A DNA stretch of 46,576 nt from Prorocentrum cordatum (Eukaryota > Sar > Dinophyceae > Prorocentrales > Prorocentraceae), in the NCBI GenBank assembly GCA_963575745.1, contig CAUYUJ010007473.1, positions 1 through 46,576 on the forward strand, read 5' to 3'. Positions 8,219-18,270 of this stretch are shown in pieces (position 1 is the stretch's first letter; each line of letters begins with the position of its first letter). A program made the translations under genes and the position numbers. The notes below the pieces were generated by a model. It saw nothing but the letters and a program-made list of their open reading frames with translations, made no database searches and was not told where the DNA came from.

Positions 8219-8515
8219 GATCGTCATCCTCATCATCGTCAGCATCATCATCTTCATCGCCATCATCATCGCAATCATCGACTTCATCATCATTGTCATC
8301 ATCATCATAAGCATCAACATGGTCACGCCGCCACCATCGTCATGCGGGTCATGATTTAATCATCATCATCACTGTATGATGATGACGATGACGAGGAGAT
8401 GGTGATGGATGTCATGATGATGACGATGATGAGGACATGGTGATGATGATGGCGATGACGCGGACGATGATGAATACCATGACGACGATGACGACGATGA
8501 TGATGACGATGGTGC
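8219..8515. repeat. (CAT)n and facing (GAT)n arrays
   Basis: A TCATCA array (about 8219-8345) is followed after some 15 bases by a TGATGA array (about 8370-8515). The two are complementary in orientation, so the pair can form a long imperfect hairpin. ORFs here are artefacts. Confidence 0.9.
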
Positions 8516-8645
8516 AAAAACCGAGTGAGTCACTTGAGCCCCAAAGCCCCGTCCTAAAGACAGCCAGACGGATCCAACGTGGATCGGGCGTCGATTCGAC
8601 GCTTTCGACGCGGAATATCGGCAGCGCGCGTGTGCTCCCCCACCT
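8516..8645. other. Unique spacer
   Basis: Unique sequence between microsatellites; nothing recognised. Confidence 0.5.
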
Positions 8646-8649
8646 TGTT

Positions 8650-8680
8650 TTTTGTGCGTGTGTGTTGTGTATGTGTGTGG

Positions 8681-8712
<32 letters not shown>

Positions 8713-8863
8713 TGGCCTCGTCTTGCGCTCAAGGCAGCTGCAGGTTCGACACACTTGGAGTCTGGCCGCCAGCCTTTGGACGCTCGCGTGGATTCTTCCC
8801 AGGCCGCGTGCGAGCCAAAAGTGTGTGTGTGTGTGTGTGTGTGTGCGTGTGCGTGTGCGTGTG

Positions 8864-8895
<32 letters not shown>

Positions 8896-8912
8896 TGTGT
8901 GTGTGTGTGCAA
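8650..8912. repeat. Two (GT)n microsatellites with a unique insert
   Basis: GT-rich runs at about 8650-8712 and 8820-8912, the second with GTGC interruptions, separated by about 105 unique bases with no gene signal. Confidence 0.95.
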
Positions 8913-9535
8913 AAACCCAATCCTCTTTCATCATCGACGCGCTGAAAGGGTCGTACAACCGTCGCGACGTTGATCTCATTCTTGCTTTCTCGGGCGACTC
9001 CTTCCCATGCATCCTCTGCCGTGTTTTGTTCGCAGCATGGAACCTCAGACAGAGGTCTGGACCTTTCCCCAGGACCGGCTTTTAATCCCGAGTCATTTTT
9101 TGCCAGCCCGAGGGCTTGGTGAGGGCCTCTGGAGGCTGAACACTATCAACATTTTTTTATCGCTTCTTTACAGCGAAAAGAGGTCGGGGTTCTCGCGCGG
9201 CATTGGCCTTAGACGGGCGAACGGTGTTCTTCGTAACAGCGTGGTCGTTTATTGGCTTGTGGCCACATCACATGCAAGAAAGTGTGGCTCGCGCTGTCCA
9301 GCAGTTGGCTGTGCCGTTTTCTCTCGGTACATCCGCATGCCTAAACTGTCGGACAGCGCAGTTCGTGCTTTATTGCATGTGTTCTGCGTGTTGAGTGTGG
9401 CAGACACCAGATCCTACAGCGCACAGGCAACTGGCCACGCCGCTAGTAGCCTGGTTTGTTTGATCCACGCATGCGATAGCAGCTCATGGGAGCCTTGGAC
9501 GTCCTCGCAATTCCGTCCTTAGAGTGCCGTAGCGA
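8913..9535. other. Gene-free unique DNA with one dispersed-repeat copy
   Basis: About 600 bases with a 63-codon ORF at 9203-9394 (MALDGRTVFFVTAWSFIG) that I do not recognise and would not call. The dispersed repeat at 9052-9160 is listed separately. Confidence 0.5.
9052..9160. repeat. Dispersed repeat R1, copy 1
   Basis: Shares an ordered set of blocks with 20041-20160 (about three quarters identical by eye) and more distantly with 24301-24410: GGACC, CCCCAGGACCGG, CCCGAGT, CCCGAGG, GAGGGCC and GGAGGC. All three copies lie in the same orientation. No protein is encoded. Confidence 0.7.
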
Positions 9536-9536
9536 G

Positions 9537-9660
9537 CGTTGGCGTCTGGTAATCGATGAGACGCCGCCAACCTCGCGTCGATTAGCGCCGATGTAACGTC
9601 ATTTCGCGTCGACAAGCGTCGGTCAGCGTCGATCCGCAAGAGCAAGCAAGATGATCTGGG
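9537..9660. repeat. Short GCGTCGA-type interspersed motif cluster
   Basis: GCGTCGAT, GCGTCGAC, AGCGTCGGT and AGCGTCGATC occur within about 60 bases (9573-9632). Function unknown. Confidence 0.45.
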
Positions 9661-9718
9661 AGGCTCCCATGGTTTGCCACATAAGACGCAGGGCCCGGGG
9701 CCGCCCTTTCGGGTGTTG

Positions 9719-9856
9719 CTAGATAAGTGCCCCTGGCCCAAGGTGCCCCCAGGATTTCCGAGGAGGCCCCGACGGCCTCCACTGCACCCCTCACGAGGCC
9801 AAGAGGGCCCCGGGGGCTCCAAAATTGAGCGAAAAGCTGGGGGCACCTTTATCTAG
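9719..9856. mobile_element. Small foldback-type element, repeat family R2 copy 1
   Basis: The 138-bp unit begins CTAGATAAGTGCCCC and ends GGGGCACCTTTATCTAG, giving perfect 8-bp terminal inverted repeats CTAGATAA/TTATCTAG and a second 7-bp pair GTGCCCC/GGGGCAC. The interior matches 23548-23690, including ACCCCTC.CGAGGCCAAGAGG. It has no coding capacity and resembles a MITE. Confidence 0.6.
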
Positions 9857-9929
9857 GCCTCCCAGATGGGGTCCGAGTAGATGGTGTCGATGGATCGCCC
9901 CGCGCGATGCAGCTCGATGTGGAGCCAGA

Positions 9930-10008
9930 CTTTCAGCACGCCGATGGCGCCGATGCATCGCCGATGTCGCCGATGCATCGCCGATGCATCGGCGACGCAT
10001 TGGCAATG
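9930..10008. repeat. GCCGATGCATCG palindromic cluster
   Basis: GCCGATGGC, GCCGATGCATCGCCGATG and CGCCGATGCATCGGCGACGC are closely spaced. GATGCATC is self-complementary, so several overlapping hairpins are possible. Confidence 0.6.
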
Positions 10009-10261
10009 TAGTGCGATCTTCCGACCCCACCTGCTCTCGGCGGCGAGCCCGGGGGGAAGGTGAGAGGGGGCGGGTCGGAAGCCCCCTGGCTTTCTGAGAA
10101 GTTTTCTAAGCCTTCCCCGAAGACACAGAACAGTTCTCCGAAGGCGCGAGGGCCCTGAAAAGTCCCGCCGCCCTTCGAGAAGGCCCCCCTCCCCCTCGTT
10201 TTCCCCCCTTTCGCTCGCCGCCGAAGCTCACGCGCCCCACCCGGGAACCCTCTGCTTCGGC

Positions 10262-10440
10262 AGCCCCCGACCCCCCCTGCCCCGACAGGCCACGAGCAGG
10301 CCGCCGACATGCTCCTCGACGTGGGCGCCGTGCACCTGCTCGACGTGCCGGACGCCGCCGCCGAGCCGCCCCGCGGCGCCCGGCCGCTCCGCGGCGCCCG
10401 CCGCCCGGCGCAGGTGGCCTCGGCGCCCGGTTCTGGCGAG
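10262..10440 (+). other. Weak internal-exon candidate
   Basis: A pyrimidine-rich CCCCCCTGCCCCGACAG acceptor-like sequence precedes an open frame reading ATSRPPTCSSTWAPC or, in the frame from ATG 10309, MLLDVGAVHLLDVPDAAAEPP. The first residues have a vague ankyrin-like feel. No partner exon is visible and the frame ends in a GGA repeat. Low confidence. Confidence 0.2.
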
Positions 10441-10618
10441 CAGGGAGGAGGAGGAGGGGGAGGGAGGAGGGGGAGGGAGAGGGGGAGGAGGGGGAGGAGG
10501 AGGGGGAGGCGGAGGAGGCGGACGAGGAGGAGGCGGAGGAGGGGGAGGCGGAGGAGGAGGAGGAGGAGGAGGAGGAGGAGGAGGAGGAGGAGGAGGAGGA
10601 GGAGGAGGAGGAGGAGGA
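10438..10618. repeat. (GGA)n microsatellite directly 5' of the LINE copy
   Basis: An imperfect then perfect GGA array. It abuts the first spliced-leader relict at 10619 with no spacer, so it probably marks the insertion boundary of the retrocopy. Confidence 0.95.
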
Positions 10619-10660
10619 CCGCAGCAATTTTGGCTCAAGTCCGTAGCCATTCGGCTCAGG
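10619..10660 (+). other. Two tandem dinoflagellate spliced-leader relicts
   Basis: 10619-10639 matches the last 21 bases of the DinoSL with two mismatches and ends in ATTTTGGCTCAAG. 10640-10660 starts TCCGTAGCCATT and matches a second leader with one deleted base and two mismatches. Neither is followed by the GGTA-type donor of an SL RNA gene, so these are leaders copied back into DNA from mRNA. Tandem leaders mean the RNA was trans-spliced, copied into the genome, transcribed and trans-spliced again. They sit about 100 bases before the ATG of the LINE ORF1 at 10760. Confidence 0.85.
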
Positions 10661-10759
10661 CTTGGCCTTAGTGGCGAGGGGGATCGGCGGCCCCACAGTT
10701 CTGTTTCTTTGTCCGCACCCTCATTGCTCCCGTGTCCATTGCCATCTACGGTTCGATTG

Positions 10760-11979
10760 ATGGCCCCGTGGCACCATGCCCCACGCACGCGCCAGTTCTC
10801 GGCCCTGGGAGCGGCACCATGGACGTGCGGCCACTGCGGAGTCGGAGGCACCTTCGCCACGAAGATGCAGTGCCGCGCCTGCATGTCTCCCGTGCCGCGA
10901 TCCATCCAGCAGGCGATCGCGCGCGCGGCCAGAGAGGAGACGCCCGCCCGCGCCCCCTGGCAACCCATCGGCGGCAAGGGCTCCAAGGGCAAGGGCGGTG
11001 CTGCTGCTCCTCGCAAGCCTGCTGGGGGTGCTTGGGGCTACTTCGGCGCTGGAGTTGACATGCTCAAGCAGAAGCCCCAGCAACAGCAGCAGCAGCAGCA
11101 GCAGCAACAGGCTGGACACGACGGAGCAGACCCCCTCATCGCCCTCGACAGGTCCATCGCCGCGCTGGAGGCCCTGGAGGACGCCAGCCAGGCCGAGGTT
11201 CTGGAGCGGAAGCGCAGGGCCCGCGCCGATTTGGTGGCCGAGCGCAGGACTGTCAAGCCCTTCTACCAGCAATTCCAGCAGTTGGAGGGCAAGATGGCGG
11301 CGGTCGACAAGAAGCTGGGGCGACAGCGGGACGAGGTCGTCCCCGACCTCGAGCGGCGTTTGGCCCAGGCGCAGGAGCAGGAGCGGGTCTGGTCACGGGA
11401 GCTGGAGTCGTTGCAGCAGGAAAAGGCTGCCTTGGCCCAGCGCCTGGCCCAACAACAACAGCCTGCCCAACCTGCGTGGGCTGGCGAGGCAGGCGGCGGG
11501 CCACGCTGCGGTCAAGCGGTGGCGCAGCAGCTGGCCAGCGGCTTGGAGGCGTTGGTCGGCGCCGAGGGGGGCGATGACGACATGGACGGCGGCCCTCAGC
11601 TACCCGACGGCGTGGCCCAGGCTCTGCGCAGGCGCTGGTCAAGGGGGTTCCCCAGGTTGGCACGGGGGTGGACGCTGCGCGCCCAGGTGCCCCCCCACAA
11701 CCCCCAGCTGCAGGAACCGCAGGTGCCGACGCTGGGGCCGCAGCGGACGCTGGCGGCCCTGCCGCAGCCCCCGCAGGCGCAGGAGCAGGTGCTAGAGACC
11801 TTGTGCGGATCCCAGTGCCAGTGGATGTCGAAGACGCTAAGCGCAAGCGGGATGAGCTCATCGAGCGGTTCGTGGCGGACCTTCCCGAGGAGGGGCGGGC
11901 GGCCAAGCGGGTCGTGCTGGGCTCCTCTAGCGTGAAACCCGGCGATGCCGCGCTGCCGATGCCGCAGCAGGAGATTTGA
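10760..11979 (+). CDS. LINE-1 ORF1: zinc-finger, poly-Gln, coiled-coil nucleic-acid-binding protein
   Basis: ATG 10760 (MAPWHHAPRTRQFSALG) is the first ATG in the main frame after the spliced-leader relicts. Residues 20-45 hold a CxxC...CxxC zinc knuckle (TCGHCG...QCRACMSP), followed by a basic Gly/Lys segment, a Gln run at 11077-11110, and a long Glu/Arg/Gln-rich coiled coil (about residues 130-230). At about 11640 the sensible frame shifts by one; the second frame reads GARDLVRIPVPVDVEDAKRK and ERFVADLPEEGRAAKR and stops at 11977-11979. Such ORF1 proteins coat LINE RNA. The ORF1 role is inferred from position and composition. Confidence 0.55.
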
Positions 11980-12800
11980 CCGACCCTCTGCAGGGCGCGG
12001 TGGTCGGCGCCGAGGCAGACGCGGAGCCCGCCATCTGCTTACCTCCTCCCTCAACGCTAACCTGTCCTGGGCGAGAGTGGCGGAGTTTCTGGAGGAGGAG
12101 ATCGCCGCGCTGATCCAGCGAGGCGGCTTACCTGTCGTGGCCGTGCAGGAGCATGGCAAGCCAGCGGGCTGGCTTCAGGTTTCGGCGGCAGCCACTTTGA
12201 GACGCGGCTGGCGGGCGGTCGGCGCGCCAGCTGCCCGCGCGGAGGGGGGCGGCCTTTCAGCTGGAGTCGCCCTGAGCATGCCCACTTGCCTAGCATTGCC
12301 CAGGGTGCCTGGACAAGAGGATTGGGTCATATCGCCTGCGGGAGCTCCAGGACGGCTCTGCCTGGGTCTCACGAAGGTGAGGGGCCTCGGCTGGGTCGCC
12401 TTCTTCGCGCAATATCTTTTCACTGGCGAGCCCGTCGCGTGGCATCTGAATGCAGCCATCTTGGATCAGGTCGTTCAATGGGTCGCCCGTGGAGCTCAGC
12501 TCATCCTCAGCTTCGCCTCCCGTGGATCGCCATGGGCGAATTTAACACCGAGCCAGGCAGCGTTCTGAGGAGCCCATGGGATCATGAAGTGCACAGGCAG
12601 GTTTTGGCGTGGCAAGGGGAAGGAGGCGCGCGTCGGTCCAAGGTTGCGAAGCAGGGCGTGGGGTCTTTCTTGGATCGCGTGATCGACTTCTTCTGGATGG
12701 GCGGGCGTTTGGCCCCCATCCTCGACCCCGTGCAGTCCTTCGAGCGCGTGCCCTATAGGCCGCGCGGGCCCACGTGGCTCCGCGTAGCCAAGCCTTGGCA
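11980..12800 (+). CDS. LINE-1 endonuclease (EEP-type) domain, frame-broken
   Basis: The first frame (within 11945-12568) reads SSLNANLSWARVAEFLEEE and LPVVAVQEHG (catalytic Glu codon 12149), then GGLSAGVAL. After about 12510 another frame reads LPWIAMGEFNTEP (12535-12546), the place of the GDFN motif, here GEFN with Asp changed to Glu, and then SFLDRVIDFFWM, the place of the (L)DYF motif. Together these mark the endonuclease/exonuclease/phosphatase fold that nicks target DNA. The frame change and D-to-E substitution suggest inactivity. Confidence 0.6.
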
Positions 12801-13598
12801 CGCCTGCAAGGCGAAGGCTCTCAAGGGACCTCGTCAGTGCCCCGCCGAGCGGCCGCCGCCGGTTGCTCGGCCCGCCGCGCCCGTGGAGCGCCCCAAGGTG
12901 GACCTCGGGCCTCGAGAGGGGCCCCCGGCAGCAGCTCGATGCGGGCTGGCGGCGCTTTTGCGCGGCCGCAGAGGCGGAGCTGCGCGCGCCGTTCGGCTGG
13001 GGCCGGGCCGAGGCGCGGAGGTGCGAAGGCGTGGATTTGCCAGTTGCTCTGCTGCGTCCTGCCGGGCGCGCCCAGACCCAGAGGGGGGCCCCCTGCGGCC
13101 TCCGCCGCCGCCAAGTCGGGAGGCGAGTCTCCCCGCAATCTCATCGAGGAGGTCTCGCGCCAGCTGAGGCGCGCCTGGCGCAAGCTGCAGATGGCGCGTC
13201 ACCGCTGGGACCACGTGGAGCCTTGGGGCGTCTTCCTGGCCCCCGTGCCGCGCGAGGCGACCCGCGAGCCCGCGGTCGGCGCCGCCATGCTGATCTCCCA
13301 GCAGCAGCAGCTCGCCAAGAGCCGCGCCCAGACCCTGGAGCAGAGACTCACGCGCCAGCGAGCAGCTCGATTCTATGAGAGGAGGTTTCTTACACAAGAT
13401 ACGTCACTGGAAGCGCGCCCGGAAGGAGCCAATTTCTTCGGTGCGCAAGGTCAAGCTGGCAGCGGACCCTCAGATAGCAGTCAACACGAAGGCTCGGGAG
13501 TGGGTATCCATATGGAGGGCAGGGGGCGGCAGTTACGCCGAGTTGTGGCAGGCTCAGTGCGTGCAGCTAGAGCGCTACGGTGATGCAGCGCAGCCTCC
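12801..13598 (+). CDS. LINE-1 linker between endonuclease and RT
   Basis: Arg/Ala-rich sequence with segments such as LIEEVSRQLRRAWRKLQMARHRWDHVEPWG and LAKSRAQTLEQRLTRQRAARFYERR, spread over two frames. Length and charge fit the linker of dinoflagellate LINEs. Exact frame path not resolved. Confidence 0.4.
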
Positions 13599-14591
13599 AC
13601 CCCTGGATGCACAGCACGTGCGCGCCATATGTCGCAGCTACAAGTGCGCGCTGGACTCGGACTGGGCGGCTGTCACTTCGGTCATTTGGCGTGGCTCAGT
13701 GACGTTTGTCTGGATGTTTGGCACGGTTGTTGATGTTGTGCGACGCCGTTTCCCACGCCCGTTCGCATCTGGGAGGCCACCAGGGGCCCCGTCATTCGGC
13801 CCTGGTAGAAGCAACATCTACGGCCATATGATTGGGCGGCGCCTGACAGGAGCAGTGCGCGCGCAGTCTGGGGGGCAATGTTGGATGACGAGGCCTTGGA
13901 GGGAACGCCTTTTCTCTGTATCTCAGGACTCATGGATTTGGACATGGCAGATGAGTCCATCTCATTGAGCCTGATCGGGATCTTTGGACTAATGCAGGGG
14001 GTGCCCATGAGCGCGCTGGCTTTGTCGTTGGAATCCTACGCCTTCCCGCGGATGGTGCGCAAGGGCCAGGCGCTGGCGGGCGCCAGCACCACCTGCGTGG
14101 GCTTGCCAGCGGGTTCAAAGTATGCCACCCGTTTCCTGAAAGTCGTGCTGCGCCCCATCCTGGACCTTATCCTGCCGCGGCCAGGCGCGAAGCTTGAGGT
14201 CGCCAAGTTCGTGGACGACCTGGCGCTGCGCCTTGTCGGTGCCTTGAAGCAGCTCGGGGCGACCTTCCTTGCTGTGGTCGAGGCCATGGTCGCCCTGCTG
14301 GAGAGAGTCCTGCAGCTGAAGGTATCTCAGGGGCTGAAGGGGAAATCCAAGTTCGTGGCCAGCGACGTCGGCATGGCTGACCGCGTGAGCACGGGGCCCC
14401 AGGAGGTCGGCCTGCAGCGCGGCACCGACGAGCGGCGGCTGGGCGTAGACTACCAGCCACAGGCGCTGCGCAGGCGCACCACCCGAGCCAAGCGGCCGAA
14501 GGTCGCTCGGGGCAGGTGGCGCAAAGCGGCAGCGCTGAAACGACAGGGCGTGCGAGTACGACCAGTGGTGCAGCAGGGCCTGCGGGCCTAA
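13375..14591 (+). CDS. LINE-1 reverse transcriptase, motifs A-C present
   Basis: The frame from 13375 reads the RT approach region (HVRAICRSYKCALDSDWAAV, VVDVVRRRFP) to about 13800. The frame from 13878 to 14591 holds the core: GLMDLDMADESI (motif A, Asp codons 13935 and 13941), GLPAGSKYATRF (motif B, about 14100-14135) and KFVDDLAL (motif C, codons 14208-14219), then a basic thumb region ending ALKRQGVRVRPVVQQGLRA. All catalytic aspartates are kept, so the core would be compatible with activity if the upstream frame were intact. Expected C-terminal sequence beyond 14591 is not clear, suggesting a truncated or frameshifted 3' end. Confidence 0.75.
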
Positions 14592-15480
14592 CCGCCGGGG
14601 CGCTCCCTGTGCAGCCCCCCGTCGGGGCCAACAGCTGGCGCGCGACCATTCCCACCCCGCTGCCCATGCGGGCGCGCGGCGCGTGAGGGTGCTGCTGCGA
14701 GGCCCTGAATGGCCGAAACCACAAAGGTGCCGCCCCTGAGCTTGCTGGATCCTCCTGCCCTCAAGCCCCGGTGCGTATGGGTCATGGGCACTGGCGCGCT
14801 GTGGGTTTGGCGGCCGCGGTGCGCAGGGTGCGCGAGGTGGGTCGGGAACTCCTTGTCCTCGGGGGCAGGAGCTCGCAGTTCCAATCAGTCGGGTGGGGAA
14901 TTGCGCCGGGCGGTGCGGGGGAAAGATTTCAGCCCCGGGGGGCCTTCGGGCCCAAGCCGAGAAAGCGCAAGCATGGATCGAGGAACGTGGGTTAGCCACG
15001 GATCCTGCTTCCGGACAGACTCGGCGTGCTCCGTCGCAAAGTCAGGTGGCATTGGCCTCAGTTTCGTGGCGGGGCCTTCCCTCACCTCGGGAACTTATTT
15101 TTCTTCATCCAGGGGTAATTCCGAGGCGTCGGGGGCTTCGGGCGCAAGTCCATGTTCAATGGCCGGGCCCGAGGTACTTTCTTGAAGGCGCGTCTTGTTT
15201 CGAAACCGACCAGACTCGGCCACCTTAGTTTAGTTTTGAAGTAAAGCCGTGTCTTTGGATCCGGGGTCAGCCCAATTTTGTTGTGCTCATCTTGGGCAAC
15301 CGCCGTACATGCCGCTTCGCCGCTTCGCATATCCCCACCAGCCCATCCAGATACGATGCCCAGGCGAGCCGAGGATTACAGGAACCTCAATATCAAAGAG
15401 GGGGGCAGCCGTTATCGTTCGAAGGAGGATGAGGATAGATGACGGAGGACGGAAATGGAGGACGAATCGGCGGGTGATGA
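14592..15480. other. Gene-free DNA downstream of LINE-1
   Basis: About 890 bases with several 60-160-codon ORFs in overlapping frames, none with a recognisable motif. The first 100 bases may be the decayed LINE 3' end. Nothing else supported. Confidence 0.5.
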
Positions 15481-15484
15481 GGCG

Positions 15485-15608
15485 CAGGAGGAGGAGGCGG
15501 AGGAGGAAGAGGAGGATGAGAAAGAGGAGGAGGAGGAGGAGGAGGAGGAGGAGGAGGAGGAGGAGGAGGAGGAGGAGGAGGAGGAGGAGGCGGAGGCGGA
15601 GGAGGAGG
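15485..15608. repeat. (GAG)n microsatellite
   Basis: A GAG array with GCG and GAT interruptions. Confidence 0.95.
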
Positions 15609-15639
15609 GCGAGCGGAGGGGCCAGAGACCTCTTAGACG

Positions 15640-16560
15640 TCTCTTTGAGTGTCGTCGGGTTTCTTATTGGGCGCTTCTCGGAGGCCCCTTAGGTCGTCTT
15701 GGGTGCGTCTTCGCGGTCGCAGGTGCTTCTTGAGGAGTAATCTTTTGTGACTCTGGGGGGGGGCCCCTTGGGGACTGTTGGGGGCCGCTTGGGGGCTTCT
15801 TCGGGGCTTCCTGGTGGCATCTTGGGTCTCTCGGGGCCTCTTGGGTGCCTCTTCGGGCCATCTCGGGGGCCTCGTGGGATCCTTCTTGGGCCGCCCTCCT
15901 GGAGTCATCTTGGGGCCCTCCTGTCGCCCTCGCCGGGCCCACCGGTGCAGAGCATCTGAAACGGACGTTTCAGATGCTCCACCGTGGGGAGGCTCCTGGG
16001 GCTTCCTGGGATTCCCAGGACATGTCTTGGGCCCCTCCAGGCCCTCTTGGGCCTTCCTGGACCTCTTGGTGACCCCGCGGTAGAGTATCTGATTCAGCCG
16101 TTTCAGATGCTCTTCTGTGTGGGGAGGGGGGCGTCTTGGCCCCCCCCCCAGGGCTTGTCTTAGGGCCTCGCGGGCCTCGTGGGAGCTCTCGTGGGGCCTG
16201 TTGGGCTCTCCCTGGGCCCTTCATTTCGTTTGGCGCAGCCCCAAAGAGACACGCCCCAACGGCGTTGCTGGCGGCGCGGGGCTACCCCATGGGAGTGAAC
16301 CCCACAGTGCCTTGCAAAAGTCTCCCAGGGGGTACTGCACCAGGGATGTGCGTCCATCAGAGGGGGGGTCCCTGTTGCGTCGTCTTTGCGCAGGTCGACA
16401 TGGCGTTCGACACAATGTGAGAGCCCTGGGGTCTCCTTTGGGCCTTCTCCGGGGCTTCTTGGGGCATCTTGGCAGCGTCCGTGGAGGAGGCTCCTGGGGG
16501 GCCTTTCAAGGGCCGAGTTGAGGTCCTCTTTGGCTCCTTTCGAGCCGTCCTCGAACCTTC
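15640..16560. repeat. TCTTGGGGCC-type degenerate minisatellite tract with palindromes
   Basis: Dense variants of TCTTGGG(G/T)GCC and CTCGGGGCC with no fixed period, the same texture as 28380-30010 and 42340-42600. Embedded at 15951-15978 is a palindrome with 13-bp perfect arms (AGCATCTGAAACG) and a 2-base centre; a diverged copy is at 16084-16111. An island of unrelated sequence at about 16220-16420 interrupts the tract and shows no gene. Confidence 0.7.
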
Positions 16561-16654
16561 TTGGGCCGTTTTGTGGCCCGTGGCGGACCGCTGGCAAGCG
16601 GCCGCTTCCGTGCGCCTTTCTACTCGGGCCCTTAAGCTCTTGCCTGAGAGGGGC

Positions 16655-16785
16655 CTCCGGCCACCTGGCTGTGGACGGCTTTCGGCCCGGATACGGGCGG
16701 GGAGTCCGGCCACCTGGCTGCGGCCAGGTAGCTGCAGGCGGGGCGTCTGGCCACCTGGCTGCGGCCGGTTTTCGGCCCACCTCCG
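16655..16785. repeat. GGCCACCTGGCTG minisatellite, three irregular units
   Basis: GGCCACCTGGCTGYGG occurs at about 16659, 16708 and 16748, with spacers containing TTTCGGCCC. Confidence 0.75.
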
Positions 16786-16884
16786 CACCTCCTTCCGGTG
16801 CGTTGAAATTGACCCACGCTCTTGGCAGGTGAGTCGGTCCGCTCCCGCGCTACCTGTAGACGCCTGATCAGGGCCAGGCTATCT

Positions 16885-17050
16885 TGAGCTGCCGACCTTT
16901 TTGGTCCGACAAGAGTCTTCTCTCCCGTGGGTGATACTCACGGCCCCCTCGGTCTGGGCCAGTCGGTTGTCGTGCGCGCCCCAAACTTGTGACCCGCGGG
17001 TGATATTTCTGGCCAGCTTGCTCTGGGCTCGGGGGTCCGCTTCGTGAACT
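16885..17050. repeat. Diverged direct duplication
   Basis: CCCGTGGGTGATACT... and CCCGCGGGTGATATT..., each followed by a CTCTGGGC or CGGTCTGGGC block, lie about 65-70 bases apart. No gene. The following 300 bases to the LINE fragment show nothing supported. Confidence 0.55.
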
Positions 17051-17365
17051 ATTGTGTTGTCTTTGTCCAGGTGGGGAGTGGCAGCAGGAGCATTGCGACC
17101 GAATGCCCCCGCAAACTGTCCTCTCGAGCTCGCGGCTTGCAGGAGCGCTTACAGGGGCGCGGCGGCGCTGCGGGCTCGGAAAGGCGGCGTTTGTGACGCG
17201 TGCGCGGGGGCGCGGCTGACCTCGCAAAGACGGCTCTTGTCGCGGGGTCAAGGGGGGGTTAACAGGAGACCCCGCGGCATGAGAACTCGCTGCGCGAGGG
17301 CGCTGTTGGAGCATTCGGGGGGCGTTACAGGAACATGTTGCTACCCTCCCTGAAAGGGGGGAGAT

Positions 17366-18270
17366 CTTGGACAGCTCATCAGCTCCCATGACGCGATGGA
17401 AACATATATTCACAACCGCACGAGAGCTGCGTGGGCATCGTTCACATCGCACAAGCAGGAGCTGACCAGCAGGCGCTACCCTTTGGCGCACCGGTTGCGA
17501 CTTTCCCATAACACTGTCATGCCGACGGCACTTTACGGACCAGAGACACGGACGCTCACGGAACCTTCCAGGCAATGTCTGCGACGAACGCGACGGCGCA
17601 TGTTCCGCACGATCATCACAATCCCAGAATGGCGCACTGCCCACCATGCAGTTCCTCGCAGCAGCCACGGTGGAACCGACGTCGGCGCGACTGGCGAAGC
17701 GCCCGACGAGCACCCCAACGCAACTGACAGCAGCGACGACGCAGACAGCAACGCGCCACAGCGGGACGCAACTGACCAACACAGTAAGAACAACGGCAAC
17801 AACGATGGCGAGGACACGATGGGGCCATGGGTCGAATACATCCCACGAGCAACGTGGCGCGCACAGCAACTCACGCAGCGCCACCAACTCGCTAACGGGG
17901 AAAGGATTCGCAGATAGAGGTAGTGGCGCACGGCGTCAAGAGTTGCTCACCACGACCCCGCCACATGGACGTGGCGAGCACTCCACTGGCAACCAGGAGA
18001 CATGCCAACGTGGCCAGAGACAGGGCGGCTGGCAACGCAAACGTTGGAGGACGATGTCGGTACTATTTTCCGACGAAGCAGACCCGACTTGCATCCGACG
18101 CCCAGACCGACCGCCACAAGGCCAACCGAACGACCTTACCTGGGTTCGTACGGCTCAGGACATCTCCGCTTGGTCGCCAATCGAACGGCAATACAAACAC
18201 CCCGCGTACCGACAACACGCCGACATCCACATCCAGGAGTTTCTCCCCTTCCTTCCCTCTCCAGTCATGA
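17366..18270 (+). mobile_element. LINE reverse-transcriptase C-terminal fragment, decayed
   Basis: The frame through ATG 17396 reads LGQLISSHDAMETYIHNRTR, AAWASFTSHKQELTSRRYPL, RLRLSHNTVMPTALYGPETR and TLTEPSRQCLRRTRRRMFR. From memory this is the connection region after the RT core of another dinoflagellate LINE lineage (the LYG and RRMLR motifs). It continues as DTMGPWVEYIPRATWRAQQL to 17917. From about 17930 a different frame (17646-18446) carries GGWQRKRWRTMSVLF and DLTWVRTAQDISAW, which fit the end of the same protein. RT motifs A-C are absent, so this is a 5'-truncated copy, with at least one frame break. Confidence 0.7.

Larger units (their letters stand above)
10661..14591 (+). mobile_element. 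Dinoflagellate LINE-type (non-LTR) retrotransposon copy, LINE-1
   Basis: After the leader relicts come about 100 bases of 5' leader, ORF1 (10760-11979), an endonuclease region (about 11980-12800), a linker (about 12800-13600) and a reverse transcriptase region (about 13375-14591). All parts are on the + strand, in the usual LINE order. Coding texture changes frame at about 11640, 12510 and 13800, so the copy is probably inactive as assembled, though the RT core itself is uninterrupted. No poly(A) tail or target-site duplication is recognisable; the 3' end is placed at the last supported coding base. Confidence 0.75.

Noticed and set aside
10619-10660. A spliced-leader RNA gene
   Set aside because: The leader sequences are not followed by a GGTA-type donor, and no Sm-site exon-intron structure follows; a relict in a retrocopy fits better.
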